Shown: positions 8,401 to 15,642 of the stretch, piece after piece
How positions within the stretch are numbered: position 1 is the stretch's first letter
How the letters are laid out: every line of letters begins with the position of its first letter
Assembly (NCBI GenBank): GCA_003162255.1
Contig: PMMJ01000280.1
Location: 1-21,082 of the forward strand
Direction: 5' to 3'
DNA: 21,082 nucleotides
Source of the DNA: Acidobacteriaceae bacterium
GTDB taxonomy: Bacteria; Acidobacteriota; Terriglobia; Terriglobales; Acidobacteriaceae
Program-made: the position numbers and the translations under genes
The notes under the pieces: generated by a model
The model's database searches: none
Told to the model about the DNA's origin: nothing
What the model saw: the letters and a program-made list of their open reading frames with translations, nothing else

Positions 8401-9292
8401 TTCCCATGGCTTGGACTTTGTCGTCGCTTATACAGTCTCCAAGCAGATGGACAATTGGTCCGTGGGTGGAGCAGGGGTCGAAGCTGTAGATCCGATTCAT
8501 TACACTCGAACAGGAATTACCGGTGGCCGGGGCGGCCAATTGGAGAGCGCTTACGGTGGCCCGTGGACATTTCAGGATCCGGACAACAGGAATGCTGATC
8601 GTGCCATCGCGGTTGACGATATACCCCAGCAATTCAACGTCGCCGCTACCTACGACCTACCCGTAGGCACTGGCAAAACCTTTCTGAACCGGAAGGGCAG
8701 GTTAGGCAGCATTTTAGGAGGCTGGAAATTAAGTGGGAATTTCAACGCCCAAAAGGGCCTGCCACTGCCCATTTCATGCCCCTCCAGCACGCTACAACAA
8801 CTAAGCACCCCGGGCACCGCTTACCAGGAGTCGGGAGGCAGGTGCAACATGATCGGCGACCCCCATTTCAGCGGGCATCGCAGCAAAGCCGAACGGATTG
8901 CGGATTGGATCAATCCCGCTGCCTTCGAGCCCGCGTTCGGAAATGACCCAACTTTCTGGGCGAACTATGATCCAACCGACCCTCGGGCGTGGACTTTCGG
9001 GAATATGAAGCCGCGGACAGATGCCATTCGTGGTCCCGGATTCTGGAACGTTGACTCAACGTTGATGAAAGACTTCCACCTGGCGGAGAGCAGGTACGTG
9101 GAATTTCAGTGGCAAGTGTTCAATACACTGAATCATCAAAATTTGGGGCTTCCCAATACAACATTTTGTTTACCGCCCGGCCCAGGAGGCGAACAGGACT
9201 TGGTGCAACAAGCCGGGTGCACGTTCGGGAAAATTACCGGTGTTCAGACCGATCCGCGGAACATGACGTTTGTGTTGAAGTTCTTCTGGTGA
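5429..9292 (+). CDS. TonB-dependent receptor, Oar/carboxypeptidase-regulatory-like type
   Basis: This is an outer-membrane protein of 1,287 residues. Signal peptide: MRRVLCTLLESILFLWCTTA...AQ. A carboxypeptidase-regulatory-like Ig-fold follows at ~28-105 (GAIEGTVTDPQGAAMSGVEV). Next is a plug domain (VPLAGRDLQQLTFLLPGVNN; AVNGGQSGANAWYLDGNLN), then a long beta-barrel with repeated aromatic, glycine-rich strands. It ends NMTFVLKFFW, with the terminal aromatic typical of outer-membrane barrels. This very large form is abundant in Acidobacteriota and is thought to import oligosaccharides or other bulky ligands using TonB energy; the ligand cannot be told here. No SusD partner follows. Expression probably depends on the palindrome/TTGACA module. 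Upstream ATGs at 5423 and the frame opening at 5393 are less likely starts. Confidence 0.95.
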   Translation: MRRVLCTLLESILFLWCTTALLAQLNRGAIEGTVTDPQGAAMSGVEVTITSIDTNVVTTTRTNNVGYYRAEALVPGTYRTHFEANGFNSLDLTAIEVPAAQVIRVDAKLKVGSIKERIEVKANLPMLETDASNFSSTLQTDIIQNVPLAGRDLQQLTFLLPGVNNVGGPPGSNFGFDSSFGGFPDPTHLMGSAIAVNGGQSGANAWYLDGNLNMSSFGENIVVNPSPDSVSDFQVVTSAFSAEYSHTGGGVFSVVLKSGSNAFHGDIYEYLRNSATNATNPFDMKGGFGKALVQFNNFGGTLGGPVIIPHVYDGKNKTFFFFSLDATILHQSGNNAFTVPTPLMRQGDFSEDPNVVSNGIYDPYTTVGPDSNGLFSRQQFLNADGSMATSIPTNRLDPTAMYFINSFPTPNHIDTLGGCPLAASGSYSICNNFEGRIGSSQDPINLSIKVDHQTGKGKYFAEWLYSPSQYRNYAVPWTGPTFPQDSIGFGSPYNFDIRSQIIALGHTYTFNPKLINDFRVSFSRQFLSTLAHPYPDSVTSQSEVEQRLAPSLLPTNAYFPTPNFALPSTPGGGYLTFGPTPWVNMATGTEAYTFLDNVTRIIGEHTLKMGFSYRLEHASYESGFPTTMDFSGSLTQDPLSGLGGNSFTQFMLGAVPADGSTFAGRMQPPYIRWRSWGFFVQDDFHVKPNFTLNLGLRYDLNGYFRTRYSPMGNFCFTCVNPLTEVKGENIYEGSPGFPNGDIFPANHNSIAPRFNFSWAPSALRNTVIRGGYDIFYTDAIENFNAPGQSAANGSAWGLGGSWNKSFYSQCAAYGGPCVAFPLSDTTTNKADLLFPSITGPFPAQTRENFLGGTYAFIKPSRDPMVQSYTLELQHEFPGSLSVSLAYVGTHGTHLAGSGPNAYLLNYVSTQNKLKYQTQLSNNYPISQFYSGQTATQLGLLNADPLTGTPATALPLSTLLLPYPFFTTIPTNGTFDGVTTYNGMNLRVQKRASHGLDFVVAYTVSKQMDNWSVGGAGVEAVDPIHYTRTGITGGRGGQLESAYGGPWTFQDPDNRNADRAIAVDDIPQQFNVAATYDLPVGTGKTFLNRKGRLGSILGGWKLSGNFNAQKGLPLPISCPSSTLQQLSTPGTAYQESGGRCNMIGDPHFSGHRSKAERIADWINPAAFEPAFGNDPTFWANYDPTDPRAWTFGNMKPRTDAIRGPGFWNVDSTLMKDFHLAESRYVEFQWQVFNTLNHQNLGLPNTTFCLPPGPGGEQDLVQQAGCTFGKITGVQTDPRNMTFVLKFFW

Positions 9293-9381
9293 TTTGAGGC
9301 ATGACATCGAGCATCCCTTGCCTCACGGGAAAAGGCTTTGACGTTTCGCATGACTATGCCGCCGCCAATTAGAGTGGCCAG

Positions 9382-9455
9382 TTGTCCAGCATAATGAACA
9401 CCAATTCGTGTCGGTTGAGAAACTCGTTGACAGAAGGACATGTCCCCGATATTAC
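9382..9455 (+). promoter_or_regulatory. Operator-like palindrome and sigma-70-type promoter of the phosphoesterase gene
   Basis: TTGTCCAGCATAATGAACAC (9382-9401) is an imperfect palindrome closely matching the one before the TonB gene. As there, 25 bases separate it from TTGACA (9427-9432), and GAAAC-N3 directly precedes the hexamer. TATTAC (9450-9455) lies 17 bases further on, giving a good -35/-10 pair. The rest of the 249-base gap between the TonB receptor and the phosphoesterase shows nothing else convincing. Confidence 0.65.
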
Positions 9456-9541
9456 GGGACTTGGGCTGTTTGCGGTTTCGACAACACGGTAGAACGACAC
9501 TTGGGGTGATCGCCTGCTCATAGGCAGAAACGAGGTTGTAT

Positions 9542-10528
9542 ATGAAACATCTACGAGGGGCCTTGACTTTGCTGTTTTCGCTTTTCTTGACGGTAGGGCT
9601 TGCGCATTCACAAATGAGCAAAGTAAAGACCGTCTTTGTGATCATGATGGAAAATCACAACTGGACGGGCGATGACGCCGGTGCTTCCTTCGGCGATCCG
9701 GATATCAAAAACAACCCGCTGGCCCCGTATGTCAACGGGAAGCTGATGAAGATATCAGCCCACCCGCAGCAGTATTACAACCCTCCAGGCAACCATCCTA
9801 GCCAGCCGAATTATTTGTGGCTGGAAGCCGGGACCAACTTCGGCGTGCTCGGGGATAGCCAGCCTGGCCAGCCCCAATATTTCACGCACGAACACCTGAC
9901 AAAACTTCTTGAAGAGGCGGGCATTTCCTGGAAGGCTTACGCGGAGCCTGACTATGGAAGCCCCGTGTTCGGCGTCTGCCCGCTTGATTTCAGCTACCTT
10001 GATGTGAACCACCTCGCTCCGGTGTACTTCAACGATATCAACGACGGGTTGAACCCAAACTCGCCCGACTGTCTCGCACACGTCGTGCCTTATTACAACC
10101 TGGCGACGGATCTGGCCGACCATACCACTGCGCAATACAACCTGATTATCCCTAACCTGTGCCATCAGGGACACGAGGGTGTCTCTCCTTGTGATCCTTC
10201 TGAACACGCGGATAATACGGCGCGATCGGATGCCTGGCTGGAGAAAAATGTGCCCGTAATTCTCGAGTCGAAAGCATACAAGGAAGGCGGCGCCCTGTTC
10301 ATCATCTGGGATGAGGCCGAAGACACCGACCAGTTCAGCGATGGTCCGATTCCCGTGTTCTTGCTTTCGCCGTTTGCCAAGGGCGGAGGTAAGAAGCCTT
10401 ACAGCAATAACATTCACTACGACCACAGCTCCACACTGAAAACGATCCAAGAGATCTTCGGCGTTACGCCTCTGCTGCGAGCGGCTGGGCACAAGAAGAC
10501 TGTGGATCTCAGTGACTTGTTTCAGTGA
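9542..10528 (+). CDS. Secreted phosphoesterase (acid phosphatase / phospholipase C superfamily)
   Basis: This 328-residue exported protein has signal peptide MKHLRGALTLLFSLFLTVGLAHS. The ATG at 9542 is chosen because GAGG lies six bases upstream; a TTG at 9536 would only add two residues. Motifs of the phosphoesterase family (AcpA/phospholipase C-like) are VFVIMMENHNW (Glu37, Asn38), PNYLWLEAG (~89-97), PNLCHQGHEG (~204-213) and FIIWDEAEDTDQFSDGPIPV (~254-273). The usual central PNxxxDxHD is replaced here by a His/Glu-rich version, so the metal site may differ. The likely role is releasing phosphate from extracellular or periplasmic phosphomonoesters or lipids. The gene is monocistronic in appearance, with its own promoter and ~245 bases to the next gene. 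Confidence 0.88.
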   Translation: MKHLRGALTLLFSLFLTVGLAHSQMSKVKTVFVIMMENHNWTGDDAGASFGDPDIKNNPLAPYVNGKLMKISAHPQQYYNPPGNHPSQPNYLWLEAGTNFGVLGDSQPGQPQYFTHEHLTKLLEEAGISWKAYAEPDYGSPVFGVCPLDFSYLDVNHLAPVYFNDINDGLNPNSPDCLAHVVPYYNLATDLADHTTAQYNLIIPNLCHQGHEGVSPCDPSEHADNTARSDAWLEKNVPVILESKAYKEGGALFIIWDEAEDTDQFSDGPIPVFLLSPFAKGGGKKPYSNNIHYDHSSTLKTIQEIFGVTPLLRAAGHKKTVDLSDLFQ

Positions 10529-10773
10529 GACATGCTGGGACGCTGAAGAGGGCTGTCCGAATCGGGGGATATTCTTTACGGTGGTTCCGCTAAATCCGAA
10601 TTGGTATGCGGGATGATGGTCGTGCCTCGGACGCGATCATTCGTCGGAGGGCCTTCTTCAACGACCGACTCGTGCTCGGCATGACATAGACGGCCGTAAC
10701 GACGGCTTCGATTGTTACATGCCCGGAAGCCTTAGTTGCTTGCCAATTGGACCGTGTTGAAGGATTGATAGCT
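10529..10773. other. Intergenic stretch, no gene seen
   Basis: About 245 bases between the phosphoesterase and the multicopper oxidase. A minus-strand open frame (10590-10856) crosses into the oxidase gene and has no recognisable protein character. No clear promoter, terminator or operator copy is visible. AAGGA at 10760-10764 is the likely ribosome-binding site for the TTG start at 10774. Confidence 0.5.
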
Positions 10774-12366
10774 TTGACTACTCGCCGCAGATTTCTTCGC
10801 CAATCCGTGATTGCTGCCACGGCCGCAATCGCCCCACGCGCTTTCTCCCAAATCATACGCAGCCAGGCGACTCCCGTGGTTCCAACCCTCGATCCAAACA
10901 GCCTGGCTCGCTTCGTTGATCCGCTGCCGCTTCCAGTGGTCGTGCAGCCGCAGGGCGATCGTGCCGCGCCGGGTAAGCCCGGGGAACGTGTGCCGTTCTA
11001 CCGGGTGTCGATGCGCGCCATCGCCAGCAAGCTTCATCGCGATCTGCCGCCGACCAAGGTATGGTCCTATGGCGATTCCGTGCCCGGTGTGATGTTCGAC
11101 ACGCAGAGCGGTCAGGGTTTGCTTGTAGAGTGGGCGAACGAATTACCGCTGAACCATCTTCTCCCCATTGATTACTCGGTGCACGGGGCGGAGCGCGGTA
11201 CCCCCGAGGTGCGCAGCGTTGTGCATTTGCATGGCGGCAAGACGCCTCCCGAGAGTGCCGGATATCCCGAAGAGTGGTACGTGCCCGGCCAATCGCGAAC
11301 CTACTACTATCCCAACCAGCAGGACCCGGCGCTTCTCTGGTACCACGACCACGCAATGGGCATCACCCGGTTGAACGTCTATGCCGGGCTAATAGGCCTG
11401 CACGTGATTCGCGATCAAGCGGAGCAGCACTTGCAGCTACCTAACGGTAAGTACGAAGTTCCGCTTGTGCTCTGCGATCGCCATCTGAACATCGATGGCC
11501 AACTGAGCTATCCGCACGCCTGGATGCCAGCGGTCTTTGGTGAGGTGCCGTTGGTCAATGGCAAGATTTTTCCTTATCTCGAGGTGGAGCCGCGCAAGTA
11601 TAGATTCCGAGTTCTGAACGCCGCCAATGGCCGTACGTACCGGCTGTCGTTGCCCGAGGGCGTCGAGTTCCGCCAGATCGGTACCGACCAAGGGCTGTTG
11701 CCCAGGCCGGTCGCGGTAACGCAGGTGTTGCTCGCGCCGGCGGAGCGCGCCGATCTAGTCATCGACTTCGCGCCGCATCGCGGTACACGGGTTCTGTTAT
11801 CCGACGATGCCTTCAAGCTCATGGAGTTTCGCGTGAATGCAACGCCTGTCCCCGACCCGAGCGCGCTGCCGGCAAAACTGCGTGCCGTGCCGCACATCGC
11901 CGAATCCTCCGCCGTGAAGACCCGATGGCTCACATTGAACGACGAGCCCAGAAAAGGAATGCCCGCTTCCATGGGGATGTTGTTGAACAAAACGCCATGG
12001 AAAATGCCTATCACCGAGAAACCGGTGCTGGGCACCACGGAAATCTGGGAACTCGCGAACTTGACCGAAGAGGTGCAGCCCATTCACCTGCACGCGGTGC
12101 GGTTTCAAATTCTCGATCGCCGCCGCTTCGACGCGTCCGAGTACATGGAATCCGGCAAAGTGCGGTACAGCAAAGAACCGGCCTCGCCTCCCGACCCCAA
12201 TGAAATGGGATGGAAGGACACGGTTCGGGTGAACGCCTCGACGGTTACTCGGATCATTATTCCGTTCGAGGGCTATGCCGGCCGTTACGTCTGGCACTGC
12301 CACAACCTGGAACACACGGACCACGAAATGATACGCCCGTACGAAGTACTTGCGTCAGCGAGCTGA
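10774..12366 (+). CDS. Tat-exported multicopper oxidase, CotA/bilirubin-oxidase-like
   Basis: This 530-residue three-cupredoxin oxidase couples one-electron oxidation of phenolics, metals or similar substrates to reduction of O2 to water outside the cytoplasm. Copper motifs, numbered from the TTG at 10774: HLHGGKTPPES (His151, His153), WYHDHAMGITRLNVYAG (His191, His193), PIHLHAVRF, and HCHNLEHTDHEM with His508-Cys509-His510, His514 and axial Met519. A Met axial ligand is typical of CotA-like enzymes. The start TTG at 10774 follows AAGGA by 9 bases and gives MTTRRRFLRQSVIAATAA, a twin-arginine signal, so copper is probably loaded before export. The frame is open upstream to another TTG at 10747. 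There is no Met-rich insertion of the CueO kind. Confidence 0.93.
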   Translation: MTTRRRFLRQSVIAATAAIAPRAFSQIIRSQATPVVPTLDPNSLARFVDPLPLPVVVQPQGDRAAPGKPGERVPFYRVSMRAIASKLHRDLPPTKVWSYGDSVPGVMFDTQSGQGLLVEWANELPLNHLLPIDYSVHGAERGTPEVRSVVHLHGGKTPPESAGYPEEWYVPGQSRTYYYPNQQDPALLWYHDHAMGITRLNVYAGLIGLHVIRDQAEQHLQLPNGKYEVPLVLCDRHLNIDGQLSYPHAWMPAVFGEVPLVNGKIFPYLEVEPRKYRFRVLNAANGRTYRLSLPEGVEFRQIGTDQGLLPRPVAVTQVLLAPAERADLVIDFAPHRGTRVLLSDDAFKLMEFRVNATPVPDPSALPAKLRAVPHIAESSAVKTRWLTLNDEPRKGMPASMGMLLNKTPWKMPITEKPVLGTTEIWELANLTEEVQPIHLHAVRFQILDRRRFDASEYMESGKVRYSKEPASPPDPNEMGWKDTVRVNASTVTRIIIPFEGYAGRYVWHCHNLEHTDHEMIRPYEVLASAS

Positions 12367-12410
12367 CGTCAACACTTGATGTTCACAATTTAACTGACGT
12401 CCACAATTTG
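12364..12410 (+). repeat. Short imperfect tandem repeat between oxidase and NHL genes
   Basis: Three related units run head to tail: TGACGTCAACACT (12364-12376), TGATGTTCACAATTTAAC (12377-12394) and TGACGTCCACAATTTG (12395-12410). The first begins in the stop codon of the oxidase gene and the last runs into the ribosome-binding site of the NHL gene. It may be slippage debris or stacked protein-binding sites. Confidence 0.6.
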
Positions 12411-12419
12411 GAGGATTCG

Positions 12420-13949
12420 ATGATGCCATCACTTGCTCTTTCTTTCTGTCCGCGGTTCCGGCGGATGCCGCTTAGCTTATTTCTCTTAGCCTTGGCCTGT
12501 CTGCTGCTGCCGATGACAGCATGGACACAGGTGACGTTCGACGGGGGCCAGAGCGTGAACATTGGTTCTCAAGCAGTGGGATCGACCAGCGCGGCAGTTT
12601 CCCTGCCTTTCACGATCGGAGCAGGTACGAAAGTGGGCAGCATCGGCGTGCTGACCACCGGCGTCGCGGGCATGGACTTCGCCCGTGCGAAGAAGAGCAC
12701 CTGCGGGGCAAAAACGTACACCACGGCCACCATCTGTGTGGTCAACGTGACCTTCACACCACTGACTGCCGGTATGCGCATGGGTGCGGTCGTGTTTTAC
12801 TCGCGCGCCCTTGACGCTGGCAGGGTGCTGGCGACGGTGCCGGTTTTTGGCATCGGCACCGGACCGCAGATGGTCTTCGGGCCGGAAGGTGCCAAGACGC
12901 GCGTGGGCAGCAAATTTGTCAGTCCCAGAGGCGTAGCCGCGGACGCGGCGGGCAATCTCTATGTGAGCGACACGGACCTCCAAGAGGTGTTCAAGGTGAC
13001 GCCAAGCGGTACGCAGACCACGGTGGGTAGTGGGTTGCTGGTGCCGCAGGGCCTGGCCGTGGATGGTGCCGGCAATGTGTACATCGGCGATGTTCAGGCT
13101 CAGGTCGTGTACAAGGTAACGCCCGGTGGGGCGCAGACCACGGTGGGCAATGGATTCTACATGCCAATGGGCGTGGCTGTGGACGGAGCCGGCAACGTGT
13201 ACGTTTGCGATCCCTGGATCGACGGATGTTACCAGATCACGCCGAGCGGCGCGCAGAACTCAGTGGGTGGCGGATACAACACACCCGAAGGCGTAGCGGT
13301 GGATGTGGCCGGCAATGTGTACGTCGCCGATCCTTTCAATGCTGCGGTATTCAAGATCACGCCGGACGGCACACAGACCACCGTGGGTAGTCTCATTGCC
13401 CCACAAGCAGTGGCAGTAGATGCGGCGGGCAACGTTTATGTCACCGACCCAGGTAACGATACGGTAACCGAAGTGGCGCCAAACGGAGTGCAGACTACAG
13501 TGAGCAGCGGTCTGGACGTTCCGGACGGCTTGGCCTTGGATGGATCCGGCAATCTTTATATCGCCAATACCTTCAACAAACAGGTGTTGAAGATCGACCG
13601 CGCGGATCCGCCATCGTTGAAGTTTGACTCCACGAAGGAGGGCTCGACGAGCCGGGATAGTCCGAAGACGGTCGAGGTTGAGAACATCGGTAATGCTTCG
13701 CTGCAGTTTTCCGGGCTGACGTACCCGACGGACTTCCCCGAGGGCGCCTCCAACGAAGATTGCACTGCGGGCACTTCCTTGACAAGCGCTGGCGCCTGCG
13801 CGTTGGCCATCGACTTCAGTCCGGTGACGCCGCTGGGGAACAAGACTTCGAAAGTGTTAAGAGAAAACGTAACGTTGACCACCAACACCCTCAACGTACC
13901 CAACACGCTGCAACGGGTGGTTGTCACCGGCAAGGAGCTCGCTAAGTAA
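12420..13949 (+). CDS. Secreted NHL-repeat beta-propeller protein with ASH-like flanking domains
   Basis: 509 residues. ATG at 12420 (or 12423) follows GGAGGA at 12410-12415; the longer open frame from 12210 overlaps the oxidase gene and is not used. A hydrophobic signal segment MPLSLFLLALACLLLPMTAW (16-35) is followed by an immunoglobulin-like domain (~38-155). Six NHL repeats of ~39 residues then span ~160-395, each carrying GVAVDxAGNVYVxDP and a TVGS/VTPSGTQT turn, enough for one closed six-bladed propeller. An ASH/HYDIN-like domain (PKTVEVENIGNASLQFSGLT) closes the protein. Such proteins are common in Acidobacteriota and are thought to bind ligands or surfaces; no catalytic residues are evident. 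The gap to the oxidase is 53 bases, so the two may share a transcript. Confidence 0.88.
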   Translation: MMPSLALSFCPRFRRMPLSLFLLALACLLLPMTAWTQVTFDGGQSVNIGSQAVGSTSAAVSLPFTIGAGTKVGSIGVLTTGVAGMDFARAKKSTCGAKTYTTATICVVNVTFTPLTAGMRMGAVVFYSRALDAGRVLATVPVFGIGTGPQMVFGPEGAKTRVGSKFVSPRGVAADAAGNLYVSDTDLQEVFKVTPSGTQTTVGSGLLVPQGLAVDGAGNVYIGDVQAQVVYKVTPGGAQTTVGNGFYMPMGVAVDGAGNVYVCDPWIDGCYQITPSGAQNSVGGGYNTPEGVAVDVAGNVYVADPFNAAVFKITPDGTQTTVGSLIAPQAVAVDAAGNVYVTDPGNDTVTEVAPNGVQTTVSSGLDVPDGLALDGSGNLYIANTFNKQVLKIDRADPPSLKFDSTKEGSTSRDSPKTVEVENIGNASLQFSGLTYPTDFPEGASNEDCTAGTSLTSAGACALAIDFSPVTPLGNKTSKVLRENVTLTTNTLNVPNTLQRVVVTGKELAK

Positions 13950-13981
13950 GTTACATAGGAAGAAACAGAGGCAGCAAGAAA

Positions 13982-14008
13982 GGGCCCGAGCGCACAAAGC
14001 TCTGGCCC
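13982..14008. terminator. Intergenic hairpin between the NHL and second DUF4091 genes
   Basis: GGGCCCGAGC and GCTCTGGCCC pair at nine of ten positions around a seven-base loop GCACAAA. No T-run follows on the plus strand, so it is at best a weak or factor-assisted terminator or an RNA processing hairpin. It ends 23 bases before the next ATG. Confidence 0.4.
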
Positions 14009-14031
14009 GATAATACGAGAAAAGGCATGGT

Positions 14032-15630
14032 ATGACTGGCTCCCGTTTTTTCGGCGGGTTGACAATCTTTTGGTGCGCCCTGGTTTGCTGCAACGCCTTG
14101 GGTCAGATACCCATCGTGTGGGTTGTTCCAAGTTCATTGCACCGGGTCGGTCCAACCGATGCGCCGGGTAGCAGAACCAACGTAGTGATCCATGCGGCCC
14201 GAGGGGAATTCCAATCGTTTCAGGTCGCGATTCAGGCGCCCGGCCGAAGGCTCACTAACGTCAACTTTTCAGTTTCCAAGTTGGTGGGCTCGCACGGCGC
14301 AGCAATTTCTGCAGCAAACTTGATCCTCTATCGGGAGTTTTACCTAACGGTGAAGCGACACAGCCCCACATACAACGGCCCGCCTAATCTTCCGATCACC
14401 AAGGTTCGGACGTTCCCTGATGCACTCATTCCGTTTCTTGATCCTGCTACAGGTAAGCCGCCGGTAGAAGCCGAATTCAGAGCAGTTCCACTCGACCTCG
14501 CTGCCGGTCACAACGCAGTCTTCTGGGTCGATGTTTTTGTACCGCGGGGCACAACGGCGGGCCGATACCGGGGCACCTATACCGTAACCAGCGATCAGGG
14601 AGTTGTCATCGGCCAGATTTGTATGAAGGTGTGGGGATTCACCCTGCCGCTCGAACCCTCCCTTAAGTCAAGTTTCAACGGCGGTGGGACGCCAGTGCAG
14701 GGAGTTAACAAAGAACTCCTCAGGAACAGGATAATGCCGGACACTGTCGATCCGGCGAACGAAAAGAGGTGGATGAATGTTTATGGCCTCAATGCTACGG
14801 ACCTCGGCTTCTTCAGTGGAGTTTCCTATGGCCAGTGCGATCTGTCCGAGCCTCCTTCCCTTACAGAGATAGAAAGCGCCAAGGCGACCCACCAGCCTGA
14901 TTTGTACTTGTATGACGAAACCGCCGACCCGGAGAGTAGCTGCACGAGCCCGGCATTTTACCTTTCGATGATCGCATGGGCACAGAACTTGCATCAAGCC
15001 GGCGTCGATAACCTGGTAACTCAGGAACCGGTGCCCCAGCTCTACGATGACGGCTTGGGGACCGGCCGATCCGCCGTCGATATCTGGACAATGCTCCCGC
15101 TCGCCTATGACGACGCTCAGTCCTTTTCACCTCCGCGAGTGACCTACGTCCTGCAAAAGGGGGACAAAGCATGGTCGTATAACGACCTGGTGCAAGACTC
15201 CTACTCCCCGAAGTGGGAACTGGATTTCCTGCCTATCAACTACCGCATCCAGGCAGGTTTTATCAGCCAGAGTCTGGGACTAACCGGACTCCTCTATTGG
15301 AGCGTAGACGACTGGTCTGCAGACCCATGGAAGAACCCACAAGGCAAACAGGAGCCGGAGTACCCCGGAGAAGGCGTACTCGTCTATCCAGGCGGCCCTG
15401 CGGGGCTCAAAGGTGTGGCTCCGTCTATGCGGCTCAAATATTTGCGGGATGGGGTCGAAGACTACGAATATGTGCAGTTGCTCAAGAAATGTGGCCAGGC
15501 TGAATTTGCATTGGCTGAGGCCGAAAGGGTCGCACCTGACTGGACCCACTGGACCAGAAATGCAGGCTTGTTGGAATCGGTTCGTGAGGAATTGGGAAGT
15601 CAGATCGCCGCCAGCAATTGCGCGCCCTGA
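14032..15630 (+). CDS. Secreted DUF4091 (GH123-like) protein 2
   Basis: 532 residues, with signal peptide MTGSRFFGGLTIFWCALVCCNALG. The order is a beta-rich N-terminal domain (HAARGEFQSFQVAIQAPGRRL), a barrel region and the DUF4091 end motif GEGVLVYPG, then PSMRLKYLRDGVEDYEYVQL. It is paralogous to the protein at 917-2497 along its whole length, sharing for example PFLDPA.GKPPV, VTSDQG and GRSAVDIW. Asp295-Glu296 in LYLYDETAD is the most likely equivalent of the adjacent Asp-Glu pair used by GH123 enzymes in substrate-assisted cleavage of beta-GalNAc linkages. The paralog lacks this pair at that position. The NagX-like gene follows 12 bases later, suggesting an operon. GAAAAGG upstream is the probable ribosome-binding site. 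Activity on a hexosaminide is inferred, not shown. Confidence 0.87.
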   Translation: MTGSRFFGGLTIFWCALVCCNALGQIPIVWVVPSSLHRVGPTDAPGSRTNVVIHAARGEFQSFQVAIQAPGRRLTNVNFSVSKLVGSHGAAISAANLILYREFYLTVKRHSPTYNGPPNLPITKVRTFPDALIPFLDPATGKPPVEAEFRAVPLDLAAGHNAVFWVDVFVPRGTTAGRYRGTYTVTSDQGVVIGQICMKVWGFTLPLEPSLKSSFNGGGTPVQGVNKELLRNRIMPDTVDPANEKRWMNVYGLNATDLGFFSGVSYGQCDLSEPPSLTEIESAKATHQPDLYLYDETADPESSCTSPAFYLSMIAWAQNLHQAGVDNLVTQEPVPQLYDDGLGTGRSAVDIWTMLPLAYDDAQSFSPPRVTYVLQKGDKAWSYNDLVQDSYSPKWELDFLPINYRIQAGFISQSLGLTGLLYWSVDDWSADPWKNPQGKQEPEYPGEGVLVYPGGPAGLKGVAPSMRLKYLRDGVEDYEYVQLLKKCGQAEFALAEAERVAPDWTHWTRNAGLLESVREELGSQIAASNCAP

Positions 15631-15642
15631 CTGGAAAAAGTA

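Noticed and set aside
10581..10605. Possible fourth operator copy (TTCCGCTAAATCCGAA)
   Set aside because: It shares the GCTAAAT centre with the TonB-gene palindrome, but the arms do not match GTCCA/TGGAC and no TTGACA lies 24-25 bases downstream.
10590..10856. 88-residue minus-strand open frame in the phosphoesterase-oxidase gap
   Set aside because: It runs into the oxidase coding region, lacks a ribosome-binding site and shows no family motif.
12210..12419. N-terminal extension of the NHL protein
   Set aside because: It overlaps the oxidase coding region and the tandem repeat, while GGAGGA sits just before the ATG pair at 12420/12423.
12900..13600. Regular repeats that might suggest a CRISPR array
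   Set aside because: They keep an open reading frame and encode NHL blades of ~39 residues. There are no short identical repeats with unique spacers.
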